A stretch of 47,222 nucleotides of DNA, from the NCBI RefSeq assembly GCF_000525835.1, contig NZ_AODD01000025.1, positions 1-47,222 of the forward strand, in the 5' to 3' direction. The stretch is from Listeria grandensis FSL F6-0971. Lineage in GTDB: Bacteria > Bacillota > Bacilli > Lactobacillales > Listeriaceae. The notes under the pieces are model-generated. The model saw only the letters and a list, made by a program, of their open reading frames with translations, had not been told where the DNA came from and did no database searches. Positions within the stretch are counted from its first letter, which is position 1. Every line of letters begins with the position of its first letter. Positions 1 through 9,664 of the stretch are shown here, in pieces. The translations under genes were made by a program, and so were the position numbers.

Positions 1-265
1 TAAAATAATATGTGCTGTTAAATCTAATGACAGCTTATTGGCAAGAGGAACTAATCAAATCAGGGGGCTGTAGACAGAGTTAAATAGTTCCTTGAAACGC
101 TTGCTTACAGTAGTTAAAATAAGACATATCAATCGTTTAATCCGTATTATATATGTAATATTTCTTCGGTATTTTCTACCTCTACCAGTGTATTTTTTTC
201 TTCGGTATTTTTAAGTTCAAGCGCTAGTGCATTTTTCCATTAACTACAAATAGATTTAAAAGTAG

Positions 266-294
266 TAGACAGAACTATTTTTGAATGGTATAAT
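266..294 (+). promoter_or_regulatory. Sigma-A-type promoter of the Ig-domain protein
   Basis: A -35 box TAGACA and a perfect -10 box TATAAT lie 17 bases apart, about 100 bases before the first coding start. No gene is seen in positions 1-326; the stretch is AT-rich and contains a repeated TTCTTCGGTATTTT motif near 165 and 200. Confidence 0.6.
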
Positions 295-393
295 TCAATT
301 CTGGATCCAGCAAGTACGATGTAGGTTTGGAATCTTACTATCCTTGTAAAAAGCAAAAATACCAAAAAAATATTACGAAGGAGTTATCAATTT

Positions 394-1380
394 ATGAAGA
401 ACAAAAAATATTTAAAACCAGCTGTAGCAATAGCTATGGCACTTTCTCTTGCGGCTTCGCCAACTTATTTAGGTATGACATCATCAGAAGTATCTGCAGC
501 TACAAAGCAAGCATCAGCACCAGTTATTAGTGGAGAAGTCTTTGAAGATAGTAGTGTTCTTTCTGGTTCAACGACAGATAAATCTGCAACTACTGTAATT
601 GTTACTTTTTCAAATGAAATTCAGCGGTTTGTGGGAGTAGTAAATGGAAAATTCTCAGTTAATATACCACCTGGCATTCTTGTCGCTGGAAATAAAATTT
701 CTGTTAGAACAGCAAATAACAATTATAAAGAAAGTCTTACAACGGATGTAATCATCAAAGCTACTCCAAAAAATGAACCCGTAACACCTGCTACTCCAGC
801 TCTAGCGCCTCAAATAGCTGGAAATGTTGATACAAGTAGTACTGTTCTTTCTGGTGTAACAACAGATGTATTGGCAATTACTGCAATTGTTACTTTTCCA
901 AATGGAGACGTGCACATGGTAGGCGTACAAAATGGGAAGTTCTCAGTCAATTTACCAGCTGGCCTTGTCGCTGGAGGTAAAATTTCTGTTAAAACAGCAA
1001 ATCATAAATTTGAGGAAAGTATTGCAACGGATGTAATCATTCAAGCTGCTTCAAATAATCAACCAGTAACGCCTGTTACTCCAGTTACTCCGGTAAAACC
1101 AGTAACACCTGCTACTCCAGCTCTAGCGCCTCAAATAGTTGGAAATGTTGATACAAGCAGTACTATTCTTTCTGGCGTAACGACAGATGTATTGGCAATT
1201 ACTGCAATTGTTACTTTTCCAAATGGAGACGTGCACATGGTAGGCGTACAAAATGGGAAGTTCTCAGCCAATTTACCAGCTAGCCTTCTTGTCGCTGGAG
1301 GTAAAATTTCTGTTAAAACAGCAAATCATAAATTTGAGGAAAGTATTGCAACGGATGTAATCATTCAAGCTGCTAAATAA
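394..1380 (+). CDS. Secreted protein with three Listeria-type bacterial Ig-like domains, probably truncated
   Basis: 328 residues. A Sec signal peptide is visible: a Lys-rich start, a hydrophobic stretch near residues 9-25, and an Ala-rich cleavage zone near 36. Three Ig-like units of about 80 residues follow (roughly 40-122, 138-218, 245-327), each with a pattern like VxLSGxTTD...ITAIVTF and ending DVIIxAA. Pro/Thr-rich linkers separate them. Units 2 and 3 are almost identical. This is the Big_6-like repeat family abundant in Listeria surface proteins. GAAGGAG lies 10 bases before the ATG. There is no LPXTG motif, GW module or transmembrane tail, so the product as written should be released. 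The open frame past the stop still encodes linker-like sequence, so the gene appears cut short by a small indel. Its ligand is unknown. Confidence 0.8.
   Translation: MKNKKYLKPAVAIAMALSLAASPTYLGMTSSEVSAATKQASAPVISGEVFEDSSVLSGSTTDKSATTVIVTFSNEIQRFVGVVNGKFSVNIPPGILVAGNKISVRTANNNYKESLTTDVIIKATPKNEPVTPATPALAPQIAGNVDTSSTVLSGVTTDVLAITAIVTFPNGDVHMVGVQNGKFSVNLPAGLVAGGKISVKTANHKFEESIATDVIIQAASNNQPVTPVTPVTPVKPVTPATPALAPQIVGNVDTSSTILSGVTTDVLAITAIVTFPNGDVHMVGVQNGKFSANLPASLLVAGGKISVKTANHKFEESIATDVIIQAAK
781..1374 (+). repeat. Tandem near-identical Ig-domain DNA repeats
   Basis: The segment 781-1050 recurs at 1102-1374, offset by about 321 bases. The second copy has a 3-base insertion near 1284 and only a few substitutions. 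The copies begin in the same linker (GTAACACCTGCTACTCC) and end at the same Ala-Ala codons. Such near-identity implies recent duplication or gene conversion, and the array could change copy number by recombination. Confidence 0.85.
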
Positions 1381-1507
1381 TAACTCTCAAAATAATCAAC
1401 TAGATCCAACACCAGTAGAATCTGTTATTCTAGCAGAACAAATTTTAGTGCTAACTAATACTTGGTATCACTCCCATACTGTGGAGCAATACCAAGTATT
1501 TTCTTAG
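1376..1507 (+). other. Out-of-frame continuation of the Ig-domain gene
   Basis: Beyond the stop at 1378-1380, another frame reads NNNSQNNQLDPTPVES and on to a stop at 1505-1507. This resembles the Asn/Gln- and Thr-Pro-rich linkers between the Ig domains. Aligning the repeat ends, earlier copies read GCTGCTTCAAATAAT while this one reads GCTGCTAAATAAT: two bases are missing and a TAA results. The remainder of the frame runs into the terminator hairpin and shows no wall anchor. Confidence 0.55.
1457..1505 (+). terminator. Rho-independent terminator after the Ig-domain gene
   Basis: Twelve-base perfect arms AATACTTGGTAT and ATACCAAGTATT with a 20-base loop, followed by TTCTT. Confidence 0.75.
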
Positions 1508-1546
1508 TGTCAGCTGTAAATCTTAACCCCATTTGTGATAAAAAAA

Positions 1547-1588
1547 AAAACGGCAAAATAGTATGGAATCATACTATTTTGCCGTTTT
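1547..1588. terminator. Strong bidirectional hairpin terminator
   Basis: A 19-base perfect stem around a GAAT loop, with A- and T-runs at its ends. It can end transcripts from both sides. Positions 1589-1843 hold no gene that I can support. Confidence 0.8.
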
Positions 1589-1843
1589 CAGTTGCGTGAG
1601 ATGTACTATTTATCAGAGTTTGTAATTATATAGGAGTTCCATTTGTAGCTCTCTTTACAAATTTTAAAATGAAGCTTAAAATAAAAGAACGAACATATGT
1701 TTTTTGGAAATGTTACCACGCAGCCCAATTTGAAACAAAAAATTAAAAAACACTACCTGATTTGCCAAAGTGCTATATATCGTGACAAAAAAGGAGCTAT
1801 TTGGTTAGAGGTCCATTATCGCTTTATCCGACGGTCTTCATCA

Positions 1844-2353
1844 TTACATATCGTTTGCTAATTCCGTCACTTTCACATGTTTCTTAAAGTTCTTCGCTAG
1901 TTTTTCATTGTAATTCGTGTTTTGATCCGTCCAGTATGTGCCTCGCTGCGTTGGCCAGCCAGATGTATTGGCGATATACGTCAGCATTTTGATGCCTTCT
2001 AAGCCTTCTTTTTGCGCGCGATCGTAGGCTCTTGTCATATTGGAAATGGCAATCTCGATATTCTTCTCGGGTTTTAACAGCTCTTCTTTGGTCAGTTCTT
2101 CTGGTGCCAAACCGCCGCGATGCAACTGGAATAACCCAAAGGAAGTCCCTGCATCTCCCACCGTTTTAGGATCGAATTTGCTTTCAGTTTCGGCAATCGA
2201 TAGTGGTATCCAAGCTGGTATGTCATGTTTTTTTGCCGTTTCCTTGATCATATCCATTATAGCGACACGCTGCTGCTGTTGCTCATAGAAGTGAAACACA
2301 AGCGCGCCAGCCGCCAATATGCCTAATATAAAAATAAAAGTTTCTCTTTTCAT
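1844..2353 (-). CDS. Membrane-anchored lytic transglycosylase-like protein (SLT fold)
   Basis: 169 residues from the ATG at 2353, which has GAGAGG just upstream; an in-frame extension further upstream would run through the preceding small gene and the kinase end. An N-terminal membrane segment spans residues 5-21, followed by an SLT/lysozyme-like domain. Visible hallmarks are AETESKFDP (the ES motif with catalytic Glu57) and GLFQL. The family cleaves the glycan strand of peptidoglycan, leaving an anhydro-muramoyl end. It is the last gene of an operon with a two-component system, which suggests that envelope stress or growth signals control a wall-remodelling enzyme. The domain is short compared with soluble transglycosylases. 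Confidence 0.75.
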   Translation of the reverse strand: MKRETFIFILGILAAGALVFHFYEQQQQRVAIMDMIKETAKKHDIPAWIPLSIAETESKFDPKTVGDAGTSFGLFQLHRGGLAPEELTKEELLKPEKNIEIAISNMTRAYDRAQKEGLEGIKMLTYIANTSGWPTQRGTYWTDQNTNYNEKLAKNFKKHVKVTELANDM

Positions 2354-2379
2354 AGCCTTAACCTCTCTATCCTTGTTGA

Positions 2380-2478
2380 TTAATACATCGTTTGGTCTGG
2401 TTGCCAAATTTGCAGAATAAATAAGATTGCAAACACGAGGACAAGCACCATACTGACTACCATGTTTCTCATTTTCAT
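2380..2478 (-). CDS. Small single-pass membrane protein, 32 residues
   Basis: An ATG at 2478 follows GGAG with good spacing, 6 bases after the sensor-kinase stop, and the frame closes with TAA 26 bases before the transglycosylase start. The product begins MKMRNMVV and is one hydrophobic helix (residues 5-25) followed by a short polar tail (QPDQTMY). I do not recognise a family. Its position inside a kinase/transglycosylase operon, its own ribosome binding site and its clean transmembrane character support a real gene. A role as a kinase or enzyme modulator is only inference. Confidence 0.6.
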   Translation of the reverse strand: MKMRNMVVSMVLVLVFAILFILQIWQPDQTMY

Positions 2479-2483
2479 AGCTG

Positions 2484-3857
2484 TCACTCCGCTTTCTCAA
2501 AAATAAGGTAAAATGTGATCCAATCGTCTTCAAGCTCCACTCCATAGTCAAATTCATGCTGCTCCATCAAGGTTTGTACGATAGCAAGACCAAGTCCCGT
2601 TCCTGAAAAATTCTTATTACGCGAGGCTTCCCTTACGTAAAACGGCTTCCAAATGTGCTCTAACGTCTCATGATTGCGAATCGACGTCTCATTTTTTATG
2701 GCAAAATACAGCTTGCCATCCCGTTCGGCCCATTCCACTTTGATTTTCTTCGTTGTAGCATATTTCATCGCATTCGTAATTAAGTTATTAAATACCATTT
2801 CCAGTTTGACACGATCTGCTAAAATTACTGTTTTTGGACTCGTTTCCGATTTCATTCGAATGTCCATGCCCATCGTCTCTTGATAATTCGCAAGCAAATC
2901 ATCAAAAAGCGTCCGAACCTCGATTTTTTCAAGGTGTAGCGGGTCCGATTCCATTTTAGAAAAGCGCAAAAGTTCTTCGATAATCACTGATATTTGATTC
3001 GTCTGCTTCACAATGGTCTCCATATAGGTGCCATCATCTAAGCCGTCCTGAATACCGATACTATACGCCTTAATCAGTGCCAGTGGTGTTTTTAACTCAT
3101 GCGTCAAATCCGCCATAAAATATTTCAAGTCTTTATTCCGGCGTAACAAAGCATGGTGCGCCTTTTTCAAATCATCACTCATCACATTAATGCTCGTCGC
3201 CAAATCTTCTAACTCATCTTGTGTTTCCACGGTTACTTTTTCAAATTCTAGTTTCGAAATCTGATCGGCAACAATTTTCAGTTCTTCTAGCGGTTTCGTA
3301 ATTTTTCGTGATAAAAAACCAGTGAGCGCAACAACTAGAATCGAGCCGAGTAGCATGAGCATCAAGTTAAACTCATTAATAATTTTCGCCGTATCACTGT
3401 AATCTGCAATCGAAACCCCTGCAACAACAAGCAATCCGTCTTTCTCGTTCAAGCTGACTAAAAAACTCGACTTCTGCTTTCCTTGATCGTACAACTTCGT
3501 TAAAATCGCGCCGTTTTTCAATTCATCTAACGTATCCCCTGTCACCCAAAAGCGATTCAGCGCGATTTGCTTCCTAGCCAAATCAAGCGACAACATCTCA
3601 TTTAGATCATTCTCGTTGTTATTCATATTTTCCGACACAATCGTAACATCATATTTCGCTTCCAGCTTTTCCGAATCATTCTCAATCTGATCTTTATCCC
3701 AATGCTCGACTTCTTTCATTGCCTGCGTCACTTTTTGCTTCATTTCATAATGATAATATTTAGGTAGAAAAAATTGGTTGACTAAGATAGACAGAGCAAA
3801 TACCCCAATAACAACCGCGGAAATGCGCCATGTCAACTTACGGCCAAGCTTACTCAT
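2484..3857 (-). CDS. Sensor histidine kinase, HAMP-HisKA-HATPase
   Basis: 457 residues from the ATG at 3857, which overlaps the end of the regulator gene and has GAGG upstream; a TTG start 12 bases earlier is possible. TM1 is near residues 12-30, followed by an extracytoplasmic sensor region of about 130 residues, TM2 near 164-184, a HAMP linker, then HisKA with the phospho-acceptor in DLTHELKTPL (His253). The HATPase shows the N box (NNLITNAMKYA) and the G box (GTGLGLAIV). It should autophosphorylate and transfer to the adjacent OmpR-type regulator. The signal cannot be read from the sequence. Confidence 0.9.
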   Translation of the reverse strand: MSKLGRKLTWRISAVVIGVFALSILVNQFFLPKYYHYEMKQKVTQAMKEVEHWDKDQIENDSEKLEAKYDVTIVSENMNNNENDLNEMLSLDLARKQIALNRFWVTGDTLDELKNGAILTKLYDQGKQKSSFLVSLNEKDGLLVVAGVSIADYSDTAKIINEFNLMLMLLGSILVVALTGFLSRKITKPLEELKIVADQISKLEFEKVTVETQDELEDLATSINVMSDDLKKAHHALLRRNKDLKYFMADLTHELKTPLALIKAYSIGIQDGLDDGTYMETIVKQTNQISVIIEELLRFSKMESDPLHLEKIEVRTLFDDLLANYQETMGMDIRMKSETSPKTVILADRVKLEMVFNNLITNAMKYATTKKIKVEWAERDGKLYFAIKNETSIRNHETLEHIWKPFYVREASRNKNFSGTGLGLAIVQTLMEQHEFDYGVELEDDWITFYLIFEKAE

Positions 3858-4497
3858 AGCCAACCTCAATACTATAACCCATGCCGCGGTGTGTTTTCAC
3901 CAAACCATCGCCAATTTTCTCGCGAAGCCTGCGAATATGCGTGTCTACGGTACGTTCTTCCCCTTCATAGTCCATACCCCAAACAATATCGAGAAGCTGC
4001 GTCCGGTTTAAAATCGCGCCTTTATTTTGAGATAATACCCGCATCAATTCATATTCTGTTTTTGTTGCATTAATATCCACACCTGCTTTGAAAAGTTTCT
4101 TCGCATATGTATCAATCTTAATATCTGCAACTTGAAAGCAATTCTGAAAACCAGTTAAGTTCTTCGCTCGCGCCAGCAGTGCTTTAGGGAAAAATGGTTT
4201 TTTTACATAATCATCTGCACCAGCTTCCAGCGCGTAACACTCGTCCTCGCCTTCACTTTTTGCAGTCAACATCATCACCTTCACAGCACTGGATGCCTTG
4301 ATTTCCTTACAGACATCCACACCATCCACACCCGGCATCATCCAATCGAGCACGGCCAAATCCAATTTTTTTCGATAAAATATATCCAAAGCTTCCTCGC
4401 CGTTTTCCGCCTGAAAAACCGTGAAACCTTCTTTTTCAAAATAAGCGCATAAAATTTTTAACATATCTTTTTGGTCATCTGCAATTAACACATTCAT
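3850..4497 (-). CDS. OmpR/PhoB-family response regulator
   Basis: 215 residues. The receiver domain has the acidic pair Asp7-Asp8, the phospho-acceptor Asp51 in VLDWMMPGVDG, and the conserved Lys in VKKPF near residue 100. A C-terminal winged helix follows (EYELMRVL ... RTVDTHIRRLREKIG). It is the first gene of a four-gene operon (regulator, kinase, small membrane protein, transglycosylase). The stop overlaps the kinase start, indicating translational coupling. Confidence 0.92.
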   Translation of the reverse strand: MNVLIADDQKDMLKILCAYFEKEGFTVFQAENGEEALDIFYRKKLDLAVLDWMMPGVDGVDVCKEIKASSAVKVMMLTAKSEGEDECYALEAGADDYVKKPFFPKALLARAKNLTGFQNCFQVADIKIDTYAKKLFKAGVDINATKTEYELMRVLSQNKGAILNRTQLLDIVWGMDYEGEERTVDTHIRRLREKIGDGLVKTHRGMGYSIEVGYE

Positions 4498-4594
4498 GAT
4501 TCATCACCCTAGTGGTTCATTTTTTTCCATCATACCATAGATTTATGACGCGAAATTGACAAAATGAAAACCTTTAGAATTTCTTTAAAAACGG

Positions 4595-4636
4595 CAAAAT
4601 CCCTCTAAGCCGTCTGGATAGGCTAGAGGGATTTTG
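4595..4636 (-). terminator. leuS terminator
   Basis: The inverted repeat CAAAATCCCTCTA/TAGAGGGATTTTG is extended by GCC/GGC with one bulged base. On the minus strand it ends in a T-run, just past the leuS stop. Confidence 0.8.
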
Positions 4637-4644
4637 ATGCTTAT

Positions 4645-7059
4645 TTAATTGGCAACAATATTCACCAATTTACCTGGTACAGCAATAACTTTACGGACCG
4701 TTTTACCGGCAATTTCTTCGCTTATTTTTTCGCTCCCGTATGCGATTGCTTCCAGTTCTTCTTTCTTCAAATCTTTGGCTACCGTGACTTTCGCTCGAAC
4801 TTTTCCATTTACTTGTAGCACGATTTCTACTTCGTCTTCTACTAGTTTGGAAGCATCGAATGTTGGCCAAGCTTCGTATGTGATTGTTTCTGTGTGACCA
4901 AGCCGGTTCCAAAGCTCTTCTGCCAAATGTGGTGCGATTGGCGAAAGGAGCTGCACAAAGCCTTCTGCATAATTTTTTGGCAGTGTTGTTGCTTTATACG
5001 CATCATTTATGAAAATCATCAATTGAGAGATCCCCGTATTGAAACGCAGGTTTTCATAGTGTTCTGTCACCATTTTCACCATTTGGTGGTAGGATTTCTC
5101 AAGATCTACATTGGCTTCATCTGTAATTTTAGCGTTCACTTTTCCTGTTTCTTCTTCTATGAACAAGCGCCAAACGCGATCGAGGAACTTGCGAGCTCCT
5201 TCCAAACCGTTTGCATTCCATGGAATAGAAGCTTCGAGCGGTCCCATGAACATTTCGTAAAGACGCAATGTGTCAGCACCGTACTGCTCTACCACGTCAT
5301 CTGGATTGACCACATTACCGCGAGATTTACTCATTTTCTCGTTATTATCGCCCAAAATCATCCCTTGGTTAAACAGTTTTTGGAACGGTTCTTTCGTTGG
5401 TACTACACCAATATCATATAGGAATTTATGCCAGAAGCGCGCGTAAAGCAGGTGCAATACGGCATGCTCAGCGCCACCGATATAGACATCCACTGGCAAC
5501 CATTTTTCAAGTTTCTCTTTATCTGCCAAAACCTCGTTATTTGTAGGATCAATATAACGCAAGAAATACCAGCTTGATCCAGCCCATTGCGGCATTGTAT
5601 TGGTTTCACGGACACCTTTACGGCCGTTCGCATCCACCACGTTTACCCAGTCAGTCAAATTCGCAAGTGGTGATTCGCCAGTTCCTGATGGCTTAATTTC
5701 TGTTGCTTCTGGAAGGAGTAGCGGCAATTCTTGTTCTGGAATCGTTGTCGTTTCCCCATCTTCCCAATGGATAACTGGAATTGGTTCGCCCCAATAACGT
5801 TGACGGCTAAACAACCAATCGCGCAGACGGAAACTGATTTTACGTGTGCCCGCTTTATTTTCTTCCAACCAATCAATGATTTTACTAATCGCATCATCTT
5901 TACTCAGACCGTTGAGGAATTCGGAATTAATATGATCCCCGTCGCCTGTATACGCTTCTTCTTCCACATTTCCACCTGCAAGCACAGCTTTGATCCGCAA
6001 TTCAAACTGCTTAGCAAACGCGTAATCGCGCTCATCATGCGCCGGAACAGCCATAATCGCACCCGTTCCGTACTGAATCAAAACATAATCGGCAATCCAA
6101 ATTGGCATCTCTTCACCGTTCACCGGATTAATCGCATAAGCACCTGTGAAAACGCCCGTCTTATCTTTCGCAAGATCCGTGCGCTCTAGCTCACTTTTTA
6201 GCTCGACTTGTTTCTGATACGCCGTCACCGCTTCTTTTTGGTCAGCCGTCACAATTTTATCAACCAAGTCGTGCTCTGGCGCCAAAACAGCATATGTTGC
6301 TCCGAAAAGTGTATCTGGACGCGTCGTAAATACCGTAAAGCTCGCATCCCTATCCTTCACCGCAAACGCAACTTCTGCTCCTTCCGAGCGGCCAATCCAG
6401 TTGCGCTGCATGTCTTTAATGTTCTCCGGCCAATCCACCAAATCCAAATCATCTAGCAAACGATCCGCATACGCCGTGATTTTCAGCATCCATTGGCGCA
6501 TCGGTTTACGAAAGACAGGATGTCCGCCACGTTCACTTTTGCCATCGATGACTTCTTCGTTCGCGAGTACCGTACCAAGCGCTGGACACCAGTTTACCGC
6601 AACTTCGGCCTCATATGCCAATCCTTTTTCGTAAAGCTTCGTGAAAATCCATTGCGTCCATTTATAGTAACTCGGATCAGTCGTATTAATTTCGCGATCC
6701 CAATCATAAGAGAAACCTAGTGACTTGATTTGACGCGTGAAATTCTCAATATTATGCGCTGTAAATTCAGCAGGATCATTCCCAGTGTCAATCGCGTACT
6801 GCTCTGCTGGCAGACCAAATGCATCCCAACCAATCGGGTGAAGCACGTTAAACCCTTGCATCCGCTTCATTCGCGAAATGATATCCGTCGCCGTATAGCC
6901 TTCAGGATGCCCAACATGGAGACCTGAGCCTGATGGATAAGGGAACATATCAAGTGCATAAAAATTCGACTTATCCGCGTCCTCCGTCGTTTTGAAAACC
7001 TTCTCATCTTCCCATTTCTTCTGCCATTTCGGCTCCGTTTCTTTGTGATTAAATGTCAT
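4645..7059 (-). CDS. leuS: Leucyl-tRNA synthetase
   Basis: 804 residues, a normal bacterial LeuRS length. It charges tRNA-Leu in the cytoplasm. The class I signatures are present: the HIGH motif variant in GLHVGHPEG and [10 protein letters not shown]. The region between holds the editing (CP1) domain ([12 protein letters not shown]). The start chosen is the second of two adjacent ATG codons, giving [10 protein letters not shown], 8 bases after GGGAG. Expression is controlled by the T-box leader directly upstream. Confidence 0.97.
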   Translation of the reverse strand: MTFNHKETEPKWQKKWEDEKVFKTTEDADKSNFYALDMFPYPSGSGLHVGHPEGYTATDIISRMKRMQGFNVLHPIGWDAFGLPAEQYAIDTGNDPAEFTAHNIENFTRQIKSLGFSYDWDREINTTDPSYYKWTQWIFTKLYEKGLAYEAEVAVNWCPALGTVLANEEVIDGKSERGGHPVFRKPMRQWMLKITAYADRLLDDLDLVDWPENIKDMQRNWIGRSEGAEVAFAVKDRDASFTVFTTRPDTLFGATYAVLAPEHDLVDKIVTADQKEAVTAYQKQVELKSELERTDLAKDKTGVFTGAYAINPVNGEEMPIWIADYVLIQYGTGAIMAVPAHDERDYAFAKQFELRIKAVLAGGNVEEEAYTGDGDHINSEFLNGLSKDDAISKIIDWLEENKAGTRKISFRLRDWLFSRQRYWGEPIPVIHWEDGETTTIPEQELPLLLPEATEIKPSGTGESPLANLTDWVNVVDANGRKGVRETNTMPQWAGSSWYFLRYIDPTNNEVLADKEKLEKWLPVDVYIGGAEHAVLHLLYARFWHKFLYDIGVVPTKEPFQKLFNQGMILGDNNEKMSKSRGNVVNPDDVVEQYGADTLRLYEMFMGPLEASIPWNANGLEGARKFLDRVWRLFIEEETGKVNAKITDEANVDLEKSYHQMVKMVTEHYENLRFNTGISQLMIFINDAYKATTLPKNYAEGFVQLLSPIAPHLAEELWNRLGHTETITYEAWPTFDASKLVEDEVEIVLQVNGKVRAKVTVAKDLKKEELEAIAYGSEKISEEIAGKTVRKVIAVPGKLVNIVAN

Positions 7060-7089
7060 CATCCATACTCCCTTTCTATATTTGCTGCA

Positions 7090-7332
7090 CAAAAAAATCC
7101 CACAGCAAAAAAAATGCTATGGGACGAGAGTTAAAAAACCCCCGCGGTACCACCCAAATTAGTGTCTCCACTCAACTCAAGCATTCCTTAACGCGAAATA
7201 CACGGCGGTATCAAACCGCAATCTATGCTCACGAGGCAAGTTCGTATGTATTCGCGTGTGACTCGCACCAACCGTCACCTCTCTAAACGCCAATCCACCC
7301 ATACTACTACTCCTCTTCACTTTGTTCATCAA
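7090..7332 (-). ncRNA. T-box riboswitch (leucine type) controlling leuS
   Basis: On the minus strand the leader carries the near-invariant T-box GGGTGGTACCGCGGG (7141-7155). Downstream is a terminator hairpin (TCCCATAGC / GCTGTGGGA) with a T-run at about 7090-7122. Upstream is a specifier-domain-like hairpin containing GAACTTG, where CTT would be a leucine specifier codon. Uncharged tRNA-Leu would stabilise the antiterminator. Confidence 0.92.
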
Positions 7333-7338
7333 GCTTCT

Positions 7339-7367
7339 ATTGTAGCGCATAAAACCCGCTTTGACAA
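7339..7367 (-). promoter_or_regulatory. Promoter of the T-box/leuS transcript
   Basis: TTGTCA, a 17-base spacer and TACAAT lie on the minus strand, a few bases before the leader begins. Confidence 0.75.
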
Positions 7368-7371
7368 CCCT

Positions 7372-8005
7372 CTAAATTGGAGCCTTATCTAGCGCGGTCA
7401 ACCAAATCATCTCGACTTTATCATTCCAAAAGCCAAAGCGCAATTCGATATTATTATCCTTGTCCTCATACACAAGTTCCTGTTCATAGCGATCCGACCG
7501 CGTTAAATTACGATATGCTGAACCATACGTACTCGCCACTTTATCCACCGAATCCCCGAACTTAATACCGCGACTCGTCGTTAACTTATCGCTACCAAAC
7601 TCGATATGGATAACACGGTTCTTGTCGGCTTTTTCCATTGAAACCCAGTACGTTGCCTTGTCCTGCTTCTTAGGAACGAGCATTTTGATTTCTTCTTCTA
7701 GCCCCTTGTTCGACGCTTTTTGCAGGTTAAAATCTTTTTTTTTGTGTTTCGCTCGAGAGGATTTGATCAATTTTAATACCATTCACCGCTTCCGAAGAAA
7801 GGTCTGTGGAAGCCACCTGTTTGTGGATTTCGTGATACGGACTGCCCGTCACAAAAAAAGTCTGCCTCAAAAAAATCGCCATTAACCCCGCCAGCAAAAT
7901 AAGTGCTGCGACCCCGATCCAATGTTTTTTCAAATTAAATTTACCATAAAAAGCCGTGATAACCATCAAACAAATAACTGCCAACACAAGATACAGAATT
8001 ATCAT
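7372..8005 (-). pseudogene. Membrane-anchored protein of unknown function, frameshifted at an A9 run
   Basis: Two overlapping frames together make one 210-residue protein. The first (from 8005) has two hydrophobic segments near residues 2-18 and 30-48 and continues to NGIKIDQILSSETQ. The second supplies the C-terminal domain with IKFGDSVDKVASTYG and a beta-rich end. The switch falls on nine consecutive A residues (coding strand, 7735-7743); eight would keep the frame. Possible explanations are a sequence error, true inactivation, or transcriptional slippage on A9. I do not recognise the family. Confidence 0.65.
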
Positions 8006-8113
8006 TTTTCCACTTCTTTCCCTTTTTTAAAGCCATGTACAATTGTTTTAAAAATAGCATAGATACTATAATAAATCAATTGCTAAGGATAGCTCGCGCA
8101 AAAGCCTCACTCC

Positions 8114-9520
8114 TTATTTTTGAAGCGGTTGGTATTTCATGAGTGGATAGAGCAAGAACCCTAGTAAAAACAGGCCTACACTAAGCACGAATACATGCCA
8201 GTCTCCCATACCACTTTTGATGATCCAACAGGAATAAGTCAAAGCAAGTGCTGCGATAAAAGCGTCGAAACAACGCTTAAGAACGCTATTCCCTTCATAC
8301 GTTGCGCCAGTAATCGTTAGTTTTAACTGGAATAATGGCGAGATGAAATATTGAACGAGAAAAGCAAGCGTCGATACTTTGACAACAAAATCATAAGCCG
8401 CCGCGATATTTCCTGAGAGTGTAGAAAGAATAAATAATTGCGATGCGCAACATGTCAAAATTAACACAAGAACCGGCGTCCCATTTTTATTTGTTTTAGC
8501 TAAGAACGGAAGGAAAAGTCCGTTTTTGGCAGCTTGGTACGGCGCTTCTGAACTCATCATAATCCAGCCGATTGCGGAACCAAAAAGGCATACTAGCGCG
8601 AGCAAAGCCATCACTGCGGAGCCACCACTTCCGGTGACAACATTGAGTGCATCTGCTAGCGGGCTCGCTGAATGTAGTAATTTCGATTTTGGAATGAGAC
8701 CAAGTGCCAGAATGGTAATCGTTGTGTACAGACAAACGGAGATCACAAGCCCCGAAATGGTTGCTGCACGAACCGTTTTCCCCGATTTTGCGCGTCCAGC
8801 AAACATCATGCTGATTCAATACCGATAAACGCCCATAACGTCACGATTGCTGCGCTGTTCACTTGCGATAGTAAGCCATGTTCTAAGCCACTAGTATCCA
8901 CAACTGGGTGGTACCACTCGCCCATCACCGAAGACTGGAAGGCAAATAAGCCTACGACAATGAATAGAAAGAAGCCGATGATTTTTGCCGCTGTTGCGAT
9001 GAAGTTGATCCGCCCAGCTCCACTCACACCTTGAATGATAATCAAGCATACACCCCATAGAAGCAAAGAGCACACTAAAAATGTCAATAATTGACCTACG
9101 CCTAAACTGTAAGAACCCATCGTAAATACTATTGTTTTGCTGTTTAGCACTGGGAAGAAGACCGATAAGTAGCCTGCGAACGAGGTGATAATGGATACGT
9201 TTCCTGCCCAGTTTGCCACCCAGTAGCTCCATACAGCGATAAATCCAGCGAGCCGTTTTAGCTTTGGATTTCCGAATAATTCGAACGCATGGCTTTGCGC
9301 ACCACTTGTTAAGTCTGGTCGTCGCACAGCCAAATTTCCGAATACAAGCGCAATCATTAATACGCCCGTCCCTGTCAAGATCCACGCCAACATGATGCCT
9401 AGCGGACTCGCCACTTCTGCCATTTGTCGCGGCAGCATAAAGATACCTGATCCAATCATATTCCCTACTACTAACGATGTTAACACGAGATAGCCCATTT
9501 TTTTTGTTCGTTTTGCTCAT
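8114..9520 (-). pseudogene. APC-superfamily amino acid permease/antiporter, two frameshifts
   Basis: The reconstructed protein resembles basic amino acid/polyamine antiporters of the APC superfamily (ArcD/LysP-like): MIGSGIFMLP in TM1, about 12 hydrophobic segments, and SSEAPYQAAKNG. Three frames must be joined. The best start is the ATG at 9520 (MSKTNKK, GGAGG 9 bases upstream). A run of eight A residues (9498-9505) then shifts the frame; seven would restore it. Near 8809 the sequence reads GCATGATG where GCAGTGATG is expected, so one G is missing. The resulting stop and ATG overlap as ATGA, so the C-terminal part could in principle be reinitiated, but a working transporter from three frames is unlikely. 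The substrate is not determinable. Confidence 0.75.
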
Positions 9521-9664
9521 TGTTCTCTGCCTCCAAGTCGATTTAACACATTACCAAGTTAAAGTATTTTTATATCATAGCACAATGATAACTCCTCCGC
9601 AACCCTGAAAAATATGATAAAATAGCAGAGATGATTATTTCAAGTTTGAAGGAGTTTGACAAAA

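Noticed and set aside
1589-1843. Possible protein remnant near 1740-1850 on the plus strand
   Set aside because: All frames are interrupted within a few codons and nothing recognisable remains.
8891-9520. 209-codon minus-strand frame starting MSKTNKKNGLS
   Set aside because: Only its first codons belong to the permease start; beyond the A8 run it is the wrong frame of the permease and encodes no membrane protein.
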